From: an uncultured Lachnospiraceae bacterium
GTDB lineage: Bacteria; Bacillota; Clostridia; Lachnospirales; Lachnospiraceae
NCBI GenBank assembly: GCA_910585625.1
Contig: CAJUFQ010000035.1
Location: forward strand, 1-33,001
Length of the DNA stretch: 33,001 nucleotides
Direction of reading: 5' to 3'
Below the pieces are notes generated by a model. The model ran no database searches. It saw only the letters and a list, made by a program, of their open reading frames with translations, and had not been told where the DNA came from. Numbering within the stretch: position 1 is the stretch's first letter; the number at the start of each line of letters is the position of its first letter. Made by a program: the position numbers and the translations under genes. This document shows, piece by piece, positions 31,859 through 33,001 of this stretch.

Positions 31859-32575
31859 ATGGGGAAGAGATATGCGGCAGTCGTGTTGTCGGCAGGAAAA
31901 GGGACACGTATGAATTCGGATGTGCCTAAACAGTACCTGATGCTGGAAGGAATGCCTGTATTATGTTACTCCCTCCAAGCATTCCAGCAGAGCATGGCAG
32001 GAGAGATTGTCCTCGTTGCAGGAGAGGAAGATCTGGAATATTGCCGTAGGGAAATTGTGGGAAAATATAAATTCACAAAGGTGAAAGCAGTTATCCCCGG
32101 CGGAAAAGAACGTTACCACTCTGTCTGCCTCGGCCTGGAAGAACTGATGAAGCGGCAGGAACCACCTGATTATGTAATGATACATGATGGGGCGCGTCCT
32201 TTTGTGGATCAGGCTGTGATAGCGCGCTGCGCCCAGGCGGCAGAGCAGTGCCAGGCATGCGTGGCCGGGATGCCGGTAAAGGATACGATTAAAATTGCAG
32301 ATGAGCATCAGTTTGCTGTGGAGACGCCCAGACGGAGTCTTGTCTGGCAGATACAGACACCGCAGGCATTTGCATTTCCGCTTATTTACCAGGCGTACCG
32401 CCGATTGCTGAAGCTGGAAGCGGCCGGTCAGCCGGTTTCTGTGACAGACGACGCAATGGTGGTTGAGACAATCTTCAAAAAACAGGTACGTCTTGTAGAA
32501 GGGTCTTATAAGAATATAAAAATTACGACCCCGGAAGATTTGGAAATTGCACGGCTGTTCCTTACGGGAAAGTAA
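31859..32575 (+). CDS. ispD: 2-C-methyl-D-erythritol 4-phosphate cytidylyltransferase IspD
   Basis: The 238-residue protein starts 2 nt after the tsaD stop behind GGGGGAG. It has the nucleotide-binding AAVVLSAGKGTRMNSDVPKQYL motif at residues 6-27, VMIHDGARPFV (about 103-113), VAGMPVKDTIK, IQTPQAF and SVTDDAMVVE, all typical of IspD. It makes CDP-methylerythritol in the MEP isoprenoid pathway. It could also be named TarI-like, but the MPVKDTIK and TPQAF motifs are shared by both, so some doubt remains. Confidence 0.85.
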   Translation: MGKRYAAVVLSAGKGTRMNSDVPKQYLMLEGMPVLCYSLQAFQQSMAGEIVLVAGEEDLEYCRREIVGKYKFTKVKAVIPGGKERYHSVCLGLEELMKRQEPPDYVMIHDGARPFVDQAVIARCAQAAEQCQACVAGMPVKDTIKIADEHQFAVETPRRSLVWQIQTPQAFAFPLIYQAYRRLLKLEAAGQPVSVTDDAMVVETIFKKQVRLVEGSYKNIKITTPEDLEIARLFLTGK

Positions 32576-32692
32576 GGAAGCCAAATACCCATGTAAACAG
32601 GGATATTTTCCTTATTGTTCGCGAAAATAAAGGTGTGGGAATGGGCAGTAACTACAAAAAAACAATTTTTGACAGAAAAATGAAAAAAACTA

Positions 32693-32721
32693 TTGACAAT
32701 TTAGGATTGTTTTGCTAGTAT
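32693..32721 (+). promoter_or_regulatory. promoter of the tRNA-Ser gene
   Basis: Consensus TTGACA (32693-32698), 17 bp, and TAGTAT (32716-32721) preceded by TGC, an extended -10. Start is expected near 32728, about 55 nt before the tRNA. Confidence 0.75.
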
Positions 32722-32781
32722 TATATACGCGCTGTTGAGGACAGAAAAAACTGTTGCAAGCGGCATATAACCGAATGCTAA

Positions 32782-32867
32782 GGAGAGGTGTCCGAGTGGT
32801 TTAAGGAGCTGGTCTTGAAAACCAGTGATTCCGAAAGGGACCGTGGGTTCGAATCCCACCTTCTCCG
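32782..32867 (+). tRNA. tRNA-Ser(UGA)
   Basis: The acceptor arms GGAGAGG and CTTCTCC pair (one G-T). The anticodon stem CTGGT/ACCAG encloses CTTGAAA with anticodon TGA, reading UCA. A long variable arm (ATTCC...GGGA) and T arm GTGGG-TTCGAAT-CCCAC are present, as expected of a class II serine tRNA. The CCA end is not encoded. Bases 32868-32928 after it hold no gene. Confidence 0.95.
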
Positions 32868-32928
32868 TTTTGTTTTGGAAATCTACAGCAATAATAAGCT
32901 TAATAGTGTATCACTATTCTGCCACTGC

Positions 32929-32958
32929 GGAGAAGTACCCAAGCTGGCCGAAGGGACA
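32929..32958 (+). tRNA. 5' fragment of a second tRNA-Ser gene, cut by the contig end
   Basis: GGAGAAGTACCCAAGCTGGCC and GAAGGGAC match the acceptor strand and D arm of a class II tRNA with serine features (G1-G2-A3-G4, CCAAG, GGCCGAAGGG). The sequence then changes abruptly into sequencing adapter. The anticodon is lost, so serine is the likely but not certain identity. Confidence 0.6.
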
Positions 32959-33001
32959 AGATCGGAAGAGCACACGTCTGAACTCCAGTCACGAATTCGT
33001 A
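32959..33001 (+). other. Illumina TruSeq adapter and index (contamination)
   Basis: From 32959 the bases are AGATCGGAAGAGC followed by the remainder of the TruSeq read-1 3' adapter through CCAGTCAC at 32992. Then come the 8-nt index GAATTCGT (recalled as TruSeq HT i7 D706) and the first base of the following constant part. It is vector/adapter sequence carried into the assembly and not part of the genome. Confidence 0.97.

Noticed and set aside
1..33001. CRISPR arrays, insertion sequences, prophage genes
   Set aside because: No regularly spaced repeats, transposase motifs or phage structural genes were seen anywhere in the window.

Overview
The window reads as one end of a chromosomal contig from a Gram-positive anaerobe of the class Clostridia, most likely Lachnospiraceae. 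The evidence is the strong AGGAGG ribosome binding sites, the sigma-A promoters, the riboflavin operon led by an FMN riboswitch and ribU, the ycxB-tsaE-tsaB-rimI-...-tsaD-ispD order, and the GHKL/LytTR signalling proteins. No rRNA, IS transposase or CRISPR array is visible. The species cannot be fixed from the sequence alone.

Region 1 (1 to about 6.6 kb) is AT-rich and decayed. It opens with the C-terminal tail of a plasmid/ICE-type relaxase. It then holds frameshifted or truncated relics: DUF3784 protein, SAM methyltransferase, HAD phosphatase, DUF3795 protein and a GNAT tail. Apparently intact small genes lie among them (DUF3788, YbaK-type deacylase, two GNAT acetyltransferases). An imperfect repeat of about 100 bp carrying a promoter occurs twice (about 1510 and 5207). 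Embedded here is the most interesting object, at about 760-1061. A 32-residue Fst-like membrane peptide on the minus strand converges with a short plus-strand RNA that has its own promoter. The two transcripts meet at a bidirectional terminator, and the small RNA carries a 15-nt copy of sequence complementary to the toxin start region. This is the layout of a par-type type I toxin-antitoxin system.

Region 2 (6.6-18.3 kb) is a mixed accessory/core zone. It has two unrecognised membrane proteins, an Imm59-like orphan immunity protein, and a response regulator receiver fused by deletion to the tail of an ABC permease. These are followed by an AgrC-like GHKL kinase, a Nudix gene that has lost its Nudix box, a MATE exporter and a LytTR response regulator. 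Then come a Dabb protein, a WYL regulator with MmcQ/YjbR and GyrI-like partners, and a DUF362 ferredoxin-type protein.

Region 3 (18.3-22.1 kb) holds a large secreted multidomain protein. Its signal peptide is out of frame with the body, and its GH43-like domain is cut down to about one blade.

Region 4 (22.1-26.75 kb) is the riboflavin unit: FMN riboswitch, terminator, ribU, ribD, ribE, ribBA and ribH. It couples riboflavin uptake and synthesis to FMN level.

Region 5 (26.8-32.96 kb) is housekeeping: ycxB-like, tsaE, tsaB, rimI, a small zinc-ribbon protein, rnz, a membrane-anchored protein, tsaD, ispD, then tRNA-Ser(UGA) and the first 30 nt of a second tRNA-Ser-like gene. TsaE, TsaB and TsaD make the tRNA t6A modification. 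The last 43 bases (32959-33001) are not genomic: they are an Illumina TruSeq adapter plus an 8-nt index left on the contig end.
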